A DNA stretch of 64,000 nucleotides, from NCBI GenBank assembly GCA_046351395.1, contig JAXLYP010000012.1:124001-188000 (forward strand), given 5' to 3'. The DNA comes from CAYYKK01 sp046351395. GTDB lineage: Bacteria; Myxococcota_A; Polyangia; Polyangiales; Polyangiaceae. A program made the translations under genes and the position numbers. The notes under the pieces were generated by a model. That model did no database searches, had not been told where the DNA came from, and saw only the letters and a list, made by a program, of their open reading frames with translations. Positions 34,589-43,794 of this stretch are shown one piece after another; position 1 is the first letter of the stretch; every line of letters starts with the position of its first letter.

Positions 34589-35977
34589 ATGGGCGACTTA
34601 TCCAATCAGAAGCAGGTCTTCTTCTTCGTCCCGAACTACGACAAGTCGAACGCGAGCGACTCGACTGGATCGCCGCTCAGCTACGTCATCCTGGGATCCG
34701 CGAAGACGCACGAGTACCTCGGGACCGAGCGGCTGCGCGGCGACGACCTCCTCTTGGCCGCCGGGCTGGCGACGAGCTCTTTTGGCGGGTTCTTCGCCGA
34801 CGACTCACGCGGCGCGGCGTGCTCGGCCTGCAGCGAGGTCTCGACGCCTCATTGTCTCGCGATCCATCAGGCAGAGGCGCACGCGAGCGGCGACTGTCTC
34901 GACGCGACGATCGCGCCACTCGCGACCACGTACTATCGGAGCGACTCCACGGGCGCGTTCACCGAGGCGGCCTCGCCGAGCGCGCTCACCGCCGAGATCC
35001 TGGGCGACGGCGCAGACACGGATCCGCGCGGCGGGCTGCGCGAGCACACGGACGGCAACCGAATCGTGACGGTCCGCGGCGATCGCGTGGACGTCGTCGT
35101 CGGCAACTACAAACGCGTCGTGTTCGGCCGAGTGAGCGGTGATTGGGTGGGAGCGACGAGCTACGAGGCGGCCGGCGGACACGTCCTCGAGCGTTCGAGC
35201 GCCGACGCCCTGCAGGTGTACGCGATCGAGCACGTGAAGGAGACCGACGAGGGTGGCCTCGAGCGCTGGAAGGTCGTGGAGCGCGCGGAGAACGGGGACA
35301 AAGTCGTCCGCTACTCGGGCGTTCTGGTCGAGCATCACAACGGTCCGTCCCGCGTCGAGCGGATCGGCACGGACGGCGAGAGCGCCACGAAGAACCCGGA
35401 GATCTCGCGCACGCACCGGCTCGACTCCGACGTTCGGACGATCGACGCGTCGGGGTCTGCGACGTGGAGCGTCGAGGCGGACAGTCTCACCGAAGTGACG
35501 GATGGAAGCGACGCGTCGTCGGACGAAGAGGTGTACGCGGTCTCTCACCTGAAGAGCCGCGGGAAGCTCTCGCAGCGACGATTCACGTTCAAAGAGGAGC
35601 TCCGCGCGAAGGTCGTCGCGGAGACCAGCCTCTACGCGGGCAAGGCGCGCGTGAGCGCGGGCGGAGCGCAGTTCGACGACGTGTGCGGACATTACAAGCT
35701 CTCCACAGGGGTCCGCCTCTCCGCGCATGCGGGCCCCATCATTCGGATGAACTACGGGTCGCGCACCCGCATGAACTGCGGCGGCAACTGGGTGCGTGCG
35801 TGCCTCGGGGGCAGCGTCTCCGTCGACGTCGGCCTCTACACGGAGCTGTCCTTCATGACGATTTGGCTGGCCCCCATCCACCACGAGGGGCGGATCGGGA
35901 ACCTACAGCTCAACTACACGAAGGCCGAGGCGACGATCGGACAGAGCAGGGCGCTCGCGCTCTTGATGGAACTATGA
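34589..35977 (+). CDS. VgrG-needle-like protein, paralogue 3 of 3
   Basis: 462 residues from ATG 34589, three bases after the previous stop. Same N-terminal block (SPLSYVILGSA...RGDDLLLAAGL) with an inserted Cys-containing stretch (CSACSEVSTPHCLAIHQ) at about 73-90. Signature GLREHTDGNRIVTVRGD...VDVVVGNYKRVVFGR at about 149-184. The C-terminal third contains Gly/Cys/Asn-rich beta segments (MNYGSRTRMNCGG, LGGSVSVDVGLYTE). The stop overlaps the ATG of the DUF2169 fusion by four bases (ATGA). Function as for the other two, by inference. Confidence 0.7.
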   Translation: MGDLSNQKQVFFFVPNYDKSNASDSTGSPLSYVILGSAKTHEYLGTERLRGDDLLLAAGLATSSFGGFFADDSRGAACSACSEVSTPHCLAIHQAEAHASGDCLDATIAPLATTYYRSDSTGAFTEAASPSALTAEILGDGADTDPRGGLREHTDGNRIVTVRGDRVDVVVGNYKRVVFGRVSGDWVGATSYEAAGGHVLERSSADALQVYAIEHVKETDEGGLERWKVVERAENGDKVVRYSGVLVEHHNGPSRVERIGTDGESATKNPEISRTHRLDSDVRTIDASGSATWSVEADSLTEVTDGSDASSDEEVYAVSHLKSRGKLSQRRFTFKEELRAKVVAETSLYAGKARVSAGGAQFDDVCGHYKLSTGVRLSAHAGPIIRMNYGSRTRMNCGGNWVRACLGGSVSVDVGLYTELSFMTIWLAPIHHEGRIGNLQLNYTKAEATIGQSRALALLMEL

Positions 35978-38493
35978 TCCCCACGAAGAAGATCACGCCC
36001 CTCGCGTTCGGCTATCGGGTCACGTCGAGGCGGCCGCCCCAGCGCGAGCTCGTCCTCGCGCTGCGAGGGAAATACAGGCTCCACACCGATGGCCGGCTCG
36101 AGCTCGTGCGCGCGAAGCTCGACGACTTCGGGAGCGACGAGTCGAGCGCGCGGCGCGACGAGCTCGAGGGCGAGGCGAGGGCGAGGCTCGAGGAGGCGTG
36201 CATCCTCGTGGGCCAGGGCTCGCTGCGCGCAGACATTCACGCCGACGACGATCCGGATCGCACCGGCGAGGTGCTCTATCCGAGCGACTTCGCCGAGTTC
36301 AAACCGCGCGCGGACCTCCTGCTCCGCGGGACGTGCCACGCGCCGAAGGGCGCGACGACGTGCCACGTCGGGTTCGGCGTGGGCGACTTCGAGAAGCGGC
36401 TGCGCGTGACGGGCCCGCGCGTGTGGGTCGATCGGATCGCGGGCGGGAAGGCGACCGATCCGCTCGAGATCGGCTCCGTGCCCGTCGATTGGCGGCACGC
36501 CTGGGGAGGTCTCGCGGATCGCGAGAATCCCGTCGGCGTGGGTCGGGAATCGCGCGAGCTCCCTGCGATCGAGGATCCGCGGAGGCCCGAGGCGCCCGCG
36601 GGGTTCGCGCCGCTCAACCCGACGTGGAGCGTCCGCAGCGCGAAGGTGGGCAAGGAGTACGGCGAAGCTTGGGAGAAGACACGCGCGCCTTGGTACCCGG
36701 TCGACTACGACTGGTCGGCGCAGAACGCGGCGCCCGAAGACCAGCAAATCGAGGGGTATTTGCGCGGCGACGAGGAGCTCCGCTTCGAGAACCTGAACCC
36801 CGAAGCGCCGCGGATCACGTCCGCTCTTCCGGGGATCCGCCCGCGCGCGTTCGTCCTCTTGGACGAGTCCACGGGCGGAGGGCGATTGTCCGAGATCGCG
36901 CTCGTGCTCGACACGGTGTTCGTCGACATGGAGGCCATGCTCGTCCACGTCGTCTGGCGCGGGCTCACCCCGGTTCGCGAGGACGACCTCAGCGACGTCT
37001 CGTTCCTCTACCTCGCCGACGAGCCGCTCGCGGAGGCGCCGCGCCCCAAGGAGGAGTACGAGGCCGCGCTGCGCGCGTTCGCGCGCGATCCGTACGGCCT
37101 CGAGGAGAACCCGGCCACGGAGCTCGCCAAGCTGGAGGAGAAGCTCGAGAGCGGCGAGCTCGAGCGGGAGCTCGCCGCGCTCCCGCCCGGAGAAGATCCG
37201 TTCGCGAGGCTCTTCGGGTCGTTCGTGCAGAAGTCGAGCGGTGGAGACGCGATGCTCCGAGAGCTCCGCGGGGCGTTCGAGAAGACGCTCGGCACGAACC
37301 CGGACGCGCGCGCCGCGACGACGGCGTACTTGGTCGGCGCGATGCGGATGGCCTTCGACGGACCGGGCGCGCCGCGGCCGGTGATGACGAGCGACGGCAA
37401 GGTGGAGGGCAAGCCGCTGCTCCTGCGGCAGATGCGGGAGATCGCGAAGCATACGAGGGAGGCCAAGGCGCCCCCCACGGCGCTCGAGGCGGCGACCCAC
37501 GCGCTCAAGGAGAGCGTCGCCAACGCGGATACCCCTGGGCTCGAGGTCGACGACGTCCGAATCCCGGACGCGCTCGACCCACCCGAACCCGAGCCGGGCG
37601 CGGACTTCTCGGGGTTCGACCTCGACGACCGAGACTTTTCCGGTCGCGATCTCACCGGGTGCAAGTTCGACGGCGCGCTCCTTCGAGGTGTGAGCTTTCG
37701 CGGCTCGACGCTCGCGCGCGCGTCCTTCCGAGGGGCGACACTCACCCGCTGCGACTTCACCGACGCCGACCTCTCGGACGCGGATTTGACGCAAGCGCAT
37801 CTCACGCGGGCGCGCCTCGTCGGGGCGTGCCTCCGTGGCGCCGAGCTCGGCCAAGCGAACCTCGTGCGATGCGACGCGAGCGGGGCGCGCTTCTCGGGCG
37901 CGAAGGCGGGGATGATGCAGATCGAGCGCACGAAGCTCATCGGCGCCTCCTGCGAGGACGTCGCGTTCGAGAAGTGCGCGATCACCGACAGCGACGCGGA
38001 GCGGGCGCGCTTCTCCGGCGCGCGGCTCGAGAAGAGCTTCTTCCGTCAGACGGCGCTCTCGAAGGCGAAGTTCGACAAGGCGGACGTCACGAGCGGCGGG
38101 TTCTTCGGCTGCAACCTCACCGCTGCGAGCTTCTTCGCCGCGCGCGGACGACTCGTGAACTTCCAGGGTTCGAAGCTCGCGGAGGCGGACATGCGGCACG
38201 CCCACCTGCCCGAGAGCGTGTTCATGAACGTGCCCGCCGAGGGCGCGGATCTGTTCGCGGCGAACCTGCGCCGCGCCCGACTCTCCCGAGCGGGGCTCCG
38301 AGGCGCGCGGCTCGACAAGGCGGATCTCCTCCAGGCGGACATCCGCAAGGCCGTCCTCACCGACGCGTCCTTCCGGGGCGCGAACTGCTACCAGGCCGCG
38401 TTCATCGAGGCCCACGGCAACGACGCCGAGTTCGCCGGGGCGAACCTCGACGGCGCGAACTTCCAGCGCAGCAACCTCACGAGGAAGTCATGA
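35974..38493 (+). CDS. DUF2169 domain fused to pentapeptide repeats (T6SS adaptor-like)
   Basis: 839 residues from ATG 35974 (overlaps the upstream stop). DUF2169 domain at about 1-350: ELVLALRGKYRL, YPSDFAEFKPRADLLLRGT, DWRHAWGGLADRENPVG, GFAPLNPTW and AFVLLDE, closer to the family consensus than the copy at 3707. A charged linker runs to about 540; pentapeptide repeats (DFSGFDLDDRDFSGRDL onward) run to the end. It overlaps the next gene by four bases. A role as cargo adaptor for the PAAR/S41 fusion or the needle proteins is inference from family and order. Confidence 0.85.
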   Translation: MIPTKKITPLAFGYRVTSRRPPQRELVLALRGKYRLHTDGRLELVRAKLDDFGSDESSARRDELEGEARARLEEACILVGQGSLRADIHADDDPDRTGEVLYPSDFAEFKPRADLLLRGTCHAPKGATTCHVGFGVGDFEKRLRVTGPRVWVDRIAGGKATDPLEIGSVPVDWRHAWGGLADRENPVGVGRESRELPAIEDPRRPEAPAGFAPLNPTWSVRSAKVGKEYGEAWEKTRAPWYPVDYDWSAQNAAPEDQQIEGYLRGDEELRFENLNPEAPRITSALPGIRPRAFVLLDESTGGGRLSEIALVLDTVFVDMEAMLVHVVWRGLTPVREDDLSDVSFLYLADEPLAEAPRPKEEYEAALRAFARDPYGLEENPATELAKLEEKLESGELERELAALPPGEDPFARLFGSFVQKSSGGDAMLRELRGAFEKTLGTNPDARAATTAYLVGAMRMAFDGPGAPRPVMTSDGKVEGKPLLLRQMREIAKHTREAKAPPTALEAATHALKESVANADTPGLEVDDVRIPDALDPPEPEPGADFSGFDLDDRDFSGRDLTGCKFDGALLRGVSFRGSTLARASFRGATLTRCDFTDADLSDADLTQAHLTRARLVGACLRGAELGQANLVRCDASGARFSGAKAGMMQIERTKLIGASCEDVAFEKCAITDSDAERARFSGARLEKSFFRQTALSKAKFDKADVTSGGFFGCNLTAASFFAARGRLVNFQGSKLAEADMRHAHLPESVFMNVPAEGADLFAANLRRARLSRAGLRGARLDKADLLQADIRKAVLTDASFRGANCYQAAFIEAHGNDAEFAGANLDGANFQRSNLTRKS

Positions 38494-40235
38494 GTGAGCT
38501 CTCCTCCGATCAAGTCGTCGCGGCGGTGAAGGCCGGGCAGTCCCTCGAGGGTGCAGATCTCGAGGCGATCGATCTGAAGGAGCGCGACCTCACGGGCGCG
38601 CGCCTCGCCGGGGCGATCCTCGTCGGGGCGCGTCTCGACGGCGCGATCCTCGACGGCGCCGATCTCACGGGGGCGACGCTCGACGAGGCGTCCCTGCTCG
38701 AGGCGTCCCTCGCGGGCGCAGATTTGGGGAAGACGTCCCTCCGCGGTGCGATCCTCAACGGCGCGAACCTTCGCGGCGCGAAGCTGGTTCAGACGGTCCT
38801 GCTCGGCGCGGGGATGGCGCGCGCGACCCTCGACGGCGCCACGCTCGTCGACGTGGTCGCGACGTTCGCGGATCTCGGCGGGGCCAGCCTGAAGGAGTGC
38901 GCCCTCACCCGCGTCCGACTCGACGGCGCGCGCCTCCAGGGCGCAGCCCTCTACTGCGCGACGCTCGACGCCGTCGGGCTCTCGCGCGCGGAGCTCACGG
39001 AGGCGGACCTCTCGAAGGCGACCCTGATCAACTGCCAGCTCGTGTCGGCGACGCTCAGCGGCGCGAAGATCGAGACCGCGCGCCTCGAGGGCTGTCTCTT
39101 CATGGAGTCGGATCTCCGGGGGACGAAGCTCCCGAAGGAGCTGCCTCGCTGCGTCTTCGAATCGTGCACGTTCGGGAGCGCGCGCCGGGATCTGCGCGGC
39201 GCGAACCTCGGAGGGACCGAGATGCCCGACGAATCGTTCGAGGGCGCGGATCTCGAGGGAGCCGATCTCTCGGGGTGCGTCCTTCGGGGCGCGAACCTGC
39301 GGAACGCGAACCTCCGGAACGCGAAGCTGACGCGCGCCGTGCTCGCCGGAGCGAACCTCGAGGGCGCGGATCTCGAGGGGGCGACGATCTACTTCACGAT
39401 CTTCGATCGCGCGCGGCTCGGCGCCGTCGATCTGTCGGGGCGCGAGCTCTCGATGTGCAGCTTCGCGAAGGCGAGGATGGCCGGCGCGAACCTGTCCGGG
39501 GTCATCGCCGACAAGTGCGACTTCTCCGGCGCCGATCTAAACGACGCGGACTTCACGCGCGCGAGCCTCCGGCACTGCCAGATGCGCGGCGCCAAGCTCG
39601 CCGGCGCGAAGCTCGTGCGGTCGCGCTTCGAGCAGACGGACCTCTCGACGCTGGATCTGCGCGCCTGCGAGCGCGACGCGCCCACGTTCCACGCCTGCCT
39701 GTTCTTGGACTCGGACCTGTCGAAGATGGACCTCTCGGGGACCGACTTCTCCTGCTCGACCTTCAACCGCGCGAACCTCGCGGGCGCGAAGCTTTCCGAG
39801 TGCGTGCTCGACATGGCGACGCTCGACGGCGCCGATCTGTCGCGCGCGGCGCTCCCGGGCGTGCGCGCGAGCGGCGCGTACTTCGGGCACGCGAACCTGG
39901 AGGACGCCGACCTCCGCGGCGCGAAGCTCGCGCGGAGCTCGTTCACGAGGGCGAACCTCGCGCGCGCCAACCTCGCCGAGGCGGCGCTCAACGAGGCGAT
40001 GCTCGACTACGCGAGGCTCGAGAGCGCAAAGCTCAACGGCGCGATCCTCGACTACGCGGATCTCGCCTACGCCGATCTGACGGGGGCGGACGTCACGCTC
40101 GCGTCGACGCTGATGACCAAGCTCCACGCCGTGAAGGACGAGCGGACGCTCTGGACGAGCGGCTCGAAGGTCACGACCCGCGGCACCGACGACGCGCGCC
40201 TGAAGGCCGAAGCCTTCAGGCCGCCGGCCCCCTGA
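38490..40235 (+). CDS. Pentapeptide-repeat protein
   Basis: 581 residues, nearly all A(D/N)LxX repeats from about residue 18 to 540. One interruption lies near 230 (KLPKELPRCVFESCTFGSARR). It ends in the same non-repeat tail as the minus-strand paralogue: LHAVKDER, TTRGTD and AEAFRPP. Start and stop are tightly packed (four-base overlap upstream, 22 bases to the DUF3540 gene). No catalytic motif. Likely a rod-like scaffold; its exact job is unknown. Confidence 0.85.
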   Translation: MSELSSDQVVAAVKAGQSLEGADLEAIDLKERDLTGARLAGAILVGARLDGAILDGADLTGATLDEASLLEASLAGADLGKTSLRGAILNGANLRGAKLVQTVLLGAGMARATLDGATLVDVVATFADLGGASLKECALTRVRLDGARLQGAALYCATLDAVGLSRAELTEADLSKATLINCQLVSATLSGAKIETARLEGCLFMESDLRGTKLPKELPRCVFESCTFGSARRDLRGANLGGTEMPDESFEGADLEGADLSGCVLRGANLRNANLRNAKLTRAVLAGANLEGADLEGATIYFTIFDRARLGAVDLSGRELSMCSFAKARMAGANLSGVIADKCDFSGADLNDADFTRASLRHCQMRGAKLAGAKLVRSRFEQTDLSTLDLRACERDAPTFHACLFLDSDLSKMDLSGTDFSCSTFNRANLAGAKLSECVLDMATLDGADLSRAALPGVRASGAYFGHANLEDADLRGAKLARSSFTRANLARANLAEAALNEAMLDYARLESAKLNGAILDYADLAYADLTGADVTLASTLMTKLHAVKDERTLWTSGSKVTTRGTDDARLKAEAFRPPAP

Positions 40236-40257
40236 TTGCTAGACGACCGAGGCCCCC

Positions 40258-40803
40258 ATGAGCGCGACGCCCACTCCCACCCTCCAGACACTCACCCTCG
40301 TCGACGACTACCTCGGACCCGCGCGCGTCGTCGACGCGTCCAGCGCATCGCCCGTCGTCGAGCTCGGCGGGAGGACCGTGCGCGCGGAGCTCGCGCTCGC
40401 CTTCCCGTACGCGTGCGCCGTCGGCGACTCCCTGCTCGTCATCGGCCGCGGCGAGCGCTTCTACGTGATCGGCGTGCTCGCGTCGAACGGCGAGGTCGCG
40501 CTCCGATTCATGGGGGACGTGCGCATCCAAGCGGTCGGCGGGAAGCTCGCGCTCGAAGGCGACGAGGGCGTGCGCGTGCGCGGCAAGTCGATCGACCTCG
40601 TCGCGAGCCGGGTGAAGACGCTCGCGGACTCGATCGTCGAGCGCGCGAACGACGTCTACCGGCGCGTGAAGGACACGCTCTCCGAGCACTCGGGCGAGAA
40701 GCGCGTGCTCGTCGACGGCTCCCTCTCGACCCGAGCGGAGAGCGCGGCGACGACCACGAGCGGCGTCATCACCATGAACGGCAAGGAGATCCACCTCTCG
40801 TGA
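40258..40803 (+). CDS. DUF3540 family protein (T6SS/VgrG-associated)
   Basis: 181 residues. Beta-rich domain with ARVVDASSASPVVELGGR, YACAVGDSLLVIGRGERFYVIGVLA and VALRFMGDVRI, then a helical segment (SRVKTLADSIVERANDVYRRVKDTL) and the ending VITMNGKEIHLS. It is the clear orthologue of the minus-strand protein at 1398. The stop overlaps the next start (TGATG). The function of the family is not established; its constant place between the pentapeptide and PAAR/S41 genes in both modules suggests a part in tip assembly. Confidence 0.87.
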   Translation: MSATPTPTLQTLTLVDDYLGPARVVDASSASPVVELGGRTVRAELALAFPYACAVGDSLLVIGRGERFYVIGVLASNGEVALRFMGDVRIQAVGGKLALEGDEGVRVRGKSIDLVASRVKTLADSIVERANDVYRRVKDTLSEHSGEKRVLVDGSLSTRAESAATTTSGVITMNGKEIHLS

Positions 40804-41825
40804 TGCCCGCAGCGAACAACGGCGCGGGGATGCGCGTCGGCTTCCCGGACGTGTGCATGACGCCCCCGCTCGGCGCGCCCGTCCCCTATCCGAACCTCGG
40901 GTTGAACTGCATGAGCGCCGTGTTCTCCCCGAACATCTTCGTGGGCTACATGCCCCAGCTGACGATGGCGAGCGTCGTCCCTCTCACGCTCGGCGATCAA
41001 GCCGGCTCGATGCACCCGCTCTTCATGCAAATGGGTGGAGCGACCGCGGGGAACCCGCGCGTCCTCATCAACTGCCTGCCGGCGATGAGCCTGTGCACGC
41101 CCACCTACGGGAACCTCTTCAACAACCCGGTCGGCCTCGTCGCGGTCCCGAGCGTCACGACCACGATGTACAGCGACGCCGAGGCCTGCCGCGCAGTGGA
41201 CGCGAAGGCGCCGCTCCCGGTCCACGAGCAGCGCGCGCTGCGCGACGCGGTCGAAGGGGACCGGGAGGCGGTGCTCGGCCGATCGCTCGGCGACGCGATT
41301 GGCCTCGTCGCGATCCATCGCATGACGAGGGACGTGGGCGCACGACTGTACAACGCGATCCGCCGCGCGAAGCCCGAGCGAGGGCTCGTGATCGATCTGC
41401 GGGACAACCCGGGTGGAGACCTCGACGCAGCGCTCGACGCCGCGGCCGACTTCTTCCCCGCCGGAGCGGAGCTCGCGCGCGTGGATCGAGGCGCTGGCCC
41501 CGTCGCCATCCGCGCGCGCGGCGCCGCGATGTACCGAGGTCGCGTCGTCGTGCTGATCGGCGCGCGCACGGGATCGGCGGCGGAGGCGTTCGCCGGCGCG
41601 CTCGGCCACGGGGGAAGGGCGACGCTCGTCGGCGCGCGCTCGTTCGGCAAGGCGTGCGCGCAGAGCGCGGTGCGGCGGCCCTCGGGGGAGCTCGTGTACG
41701 AGACGGTCGCGACGGTGTCGCTCGCGGATGGCGCGCGCTTCGACGCGGGCCTCGAGCCGGACGTCGCCGTCGAGGAGTCGCGGGCCCTCGAGCGCGCGGT
41801 CGAGCTCCTCCGGGATCGGCCGTGA
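40803..41825 (+). CDS. PAAR-like DUF4150 domain fused to an S41 peptidase domain
   Basis: 340 residues from ATG 40803, which overlaps the DUF3540 stop. Residues about 10-118 are a good DUF4150/PAAR-like tip: FPDVCMTPPLGAPVPYPN, then MQMGGATAGNPRV and YGNLFNNPVG. Residues about 130-340 are an S41 core: VIDLRDNPGGDL (196-207), TGSAAE with Ser258, and FGKACAQ with Lys283, again spaced by 25. The C-terminus continues through LADGARFDAGLEPDVAV, the usual S41 ending that the minus-strand copy lacks. No PDZ, no signal peptide. It is probably delivered by the T6SS as a spike tip with protease cargo (inference). It overlaps the downstream DUF2169 gene by four bases. Confidence 0.88.
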   Translation: MPAANNGAGMRVGFPDVCMTPPLGAPVPYPNLGLNCMSAVFSPNIFVGYMPQLTMASVVPLTLGDQAGSMHPLFMQMGGATAGNPRVLINCLPAMSLCTPTYGNLFNNPVGLVAVPSVTTTMYSDAEACRAVDAKAPLPVHEQRALRDAVEGDREAVLGRSLGDAIGLVAIHRMTRDVGARLYNAIRRAKPERGLVIDLRDNPGGDLDAALDAAADFFPAGAELARVDRGAGPVAIRARGAAMYRGRVVVLIGARTGSAAEAFAGALGHGGRATLVGARSFGKACAQSAVRRPSGELVYETVATVSLADGARFDAGLEPDVAVEESRALERAVELLRDRP

Positions 41826-43163
41826 ACGGTCTGCGCGTAGGCAAGGTCGCGTTCGCGCCGCTCCCGTCCGAGTCGGGGGAGACGGTGCCCGTCGCGTTCG
41901 GGACGCTCGCGTGGAAGAACGGGGACGCCCACGGCATGAGCGTCTTCATCAAGGCCACGTTCGACATGGCCACGACGCCCATGCGGACGGCGACGCCCGA
42001 TCCGATCGCGGCGATGGACATCGTGCCCCGCAAGGCCCTCGTCGACGTCGTCGTTTCCCCCGGCGCGAAGGCGCGCGCGGGCGAGACGTCGCTGCTCATC
42101 AAGCAGCGCGGCACCACCCTGCTCGACGTGAAGCGGAGCTCCGTCGTCGGCAAGTCGCACGGGCTCGAGCCCGTCTTCGCGACACCCGGCAGCGCGGACG
42201 CGATGCAGTGCGCGCTCGTCGATCAGCGCGTGCCCATGGTCGACGCGGACGCTCAGATCTTCGTGAGCGGCGTCTTCACCGATCGCCCGAGCGTCGCCGC
42301 GCAGCTGCCCTCCGCGCGCGCGGTGGGCGTGCTCTTCGGCGTGAACCCGAACGGGCCCGAGCACCCGACGGTGCTCTCCTTCAAGGCCGACACCGTGTTC
42401 GTCGATCCGACGACGCTTCGCCTCTCGATCGTCTGGCGCGCGGAGCTCCCGCTCCACGCGCCGTTCGACATGGGGCTCCTCACCGTGGGCGGCGGCGTCG
42501 CGACGCACGAGCACCCGCTCCGGCTCCGCAAGCGCTTGACGGATCTCGAGGTCGAGCCCGGCGGCGCGACATCGAGCGGCGGCGCGACGGTGGTGCTCCC
42601 GGAGAGCGGTTCGGTCGAGGCCCCGCCTCCGCCGAAGGGGCGCGCGGCGGGGCGCAGCCCGTCGGCAAGTGCCAGGAGCCCGGACGGTCATCGCTCAAGT
42701 CGCCGCGGAGCCCGCCGAGAAGGCGCTCCCGTTCGATCGAAGCGCGAAGGCTGCTCCGCCGCCGCGATCGGGTGCAGCGGCGGCGTCGAGGAGCGCCACG
42801 GGCAAGGGCGCCACGCTGCCCATGGGATCGAGCCGCAGCGAAGAGGCGAAGCAGAAGACGATCCCGTTCGTCACGGAGAAGGATCGCGCGCGAGCGCGCG
42901 AGCTCGAGGAGGCAGAGAAGCGCGACCTCGAGGAGCGGGAGGCGCGCGCGCGCATCGAGCGCGCCGAGGCCGCGAGGCGAGCGGAGGAAGAGCGCGCCGC
43001 GGAGGAGCGACGCGCGGACGCTCGTCGCGTGTTCGAGGCCGAGCAGCTGCGGTTGAAGCAGCTCGAGCTGGATCGGAAGGAGCTCGCCGCGAAGCTCGCC
43101 AAAGAGCAGGCCGAGAAGCTGGATGAAGGCCTCTACGGGGGCTTCGGAAAGAAGAAAAAATGA
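41822..43163 (+). pseudogene. DUF2169-type protein with coiled-coil C-terminus, apparently frameshifted
   Basis: GTG 41822 overlaps the PAAR/S41 stop. The first frame is a DUF2169-like domain (FGTLAWKNGDAHGMSVFIKATFDM, RAVGVLFGVNPNGPEHP, VFVDPTTLRLSIVWRAELP) to about 42600. Another frame, one base later, continues from about 42660 with AEKALPFDRSAKAAPPP, GKGATLPMG and a Glu/Arg/Ala coiled coil ending GFGKKKK. The ALPF/TLPMG motifs are typical of the linker after DUF2169 domains, which argues for one gene of about 446 residues with a +1 or -2 change between 42590 and 42690; two separate genes is the alternative. The stop overlaps the next ATG by four bases. Confidence 0.65.
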
Positions 43164-43792
43164 TCCACGCAGCACGACCTTCGACGACCACGGAGGCCCC
43201 GCGCCTCGCCTCTTTGGACGACGGGGTCGCCGATCCCGAGCTCGTCGCGTCGATGGCGGATCTCGCGTCCCTGCCGCCGCGCGCCCACGATCTCCTCCTC
43301 GAGCTGCTCGCGACGCGCCTCGACGCGATGCCCGAGGACCAGCGGGACGCGAGGCTCGCGCGGCTCTGCAGAAAGGACGAGCTCGATGCCGCGGTCGCGC
43401 GCCCCGCGGTCATCGCGCTGGCGGCCCTGTTCCGCGCCGCCGCGGCGGCGAACGTCGCCGATCGCCTGGCGCTCGAGTCGGACCTCGAACGCCTCGGCAT
43501 CGCGAGCCCGTTGCTCGAGGTCGTGCTCGCGCTCTACCACGCGCGCGTCGGCGCCCTCCGCGACGAGATCGTCCGCGGGACCATCGCGGCGCACGGCGCG
43601 GTGCTCACCGGCGCGGAGTGGCGGATCGACACGCTCGGCTCGTCGAGCCGAGGGCGCGAGCTCGACGTGCCGATCGCGCTCGTGACGTTCCAATATCAGG
43701 ACGGCCGCGAATCGAAGCGGCTCACGATGCAGATGCTCCCCGAGGCGGTCCACGGACTTCGCGAGCTCTGCGATCACCTGCTCTCGAGGTAG
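43160..43792 (+). CDS. COMM-domain-like protein
   Basis: 210 residues. The N-terminal two thirds are helical. The last ~100 resemble eukaryotic COMMD proteins: a helical piece with LERLGIASPLLEVVLALY (110-126) followed, after DEIVRGTIAAHGAVLTGAEW, by a strand with EWRIDTLGSSS (153-163), PIALVTFQY (171-179) and a C-terminal helix (EAVHGLRELCDHLL). The W-R-I-D, S-S-S and P-x-A/V pattern followed by a beta strand is the COMM signature. COMMD proteins are scaffolds of endosomal sorting in eukaryotes; bacterial members have been little described to my knowledge. It is coupled by four-base overlap to the preceding DUF2169 gene. No signal peptide, so cytosolic. Confidence 0.7.
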   Translation: MIHAARPSTTTEAPRLASLDDGVADPELVASMADLASLPPRAHDLLLELLATRLDAMPEDQRDARLARLCRKDELDAAVARPAVIALAALFRAAAAANVADRLALESDLERLGIASPLLEVVLALYHARVGALRDEIVRGTIAAHGAVLTGAEWRIDTLGSSSRGRELDVPIALVTFQYQDGRESKRLTMQMLPEAVHGLRELCDHLLSR

Positions 43793-43794
43793 CC

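Noticed and set aside
36198..40235. Very long Arg-rich open frame overlapping the DUF2169 and pentapeptide genes
   Set aside because: It is a frame shadow created by GC-rich repeat codons; only its last third, in frame from 38490, is the real pentapeptide gene.
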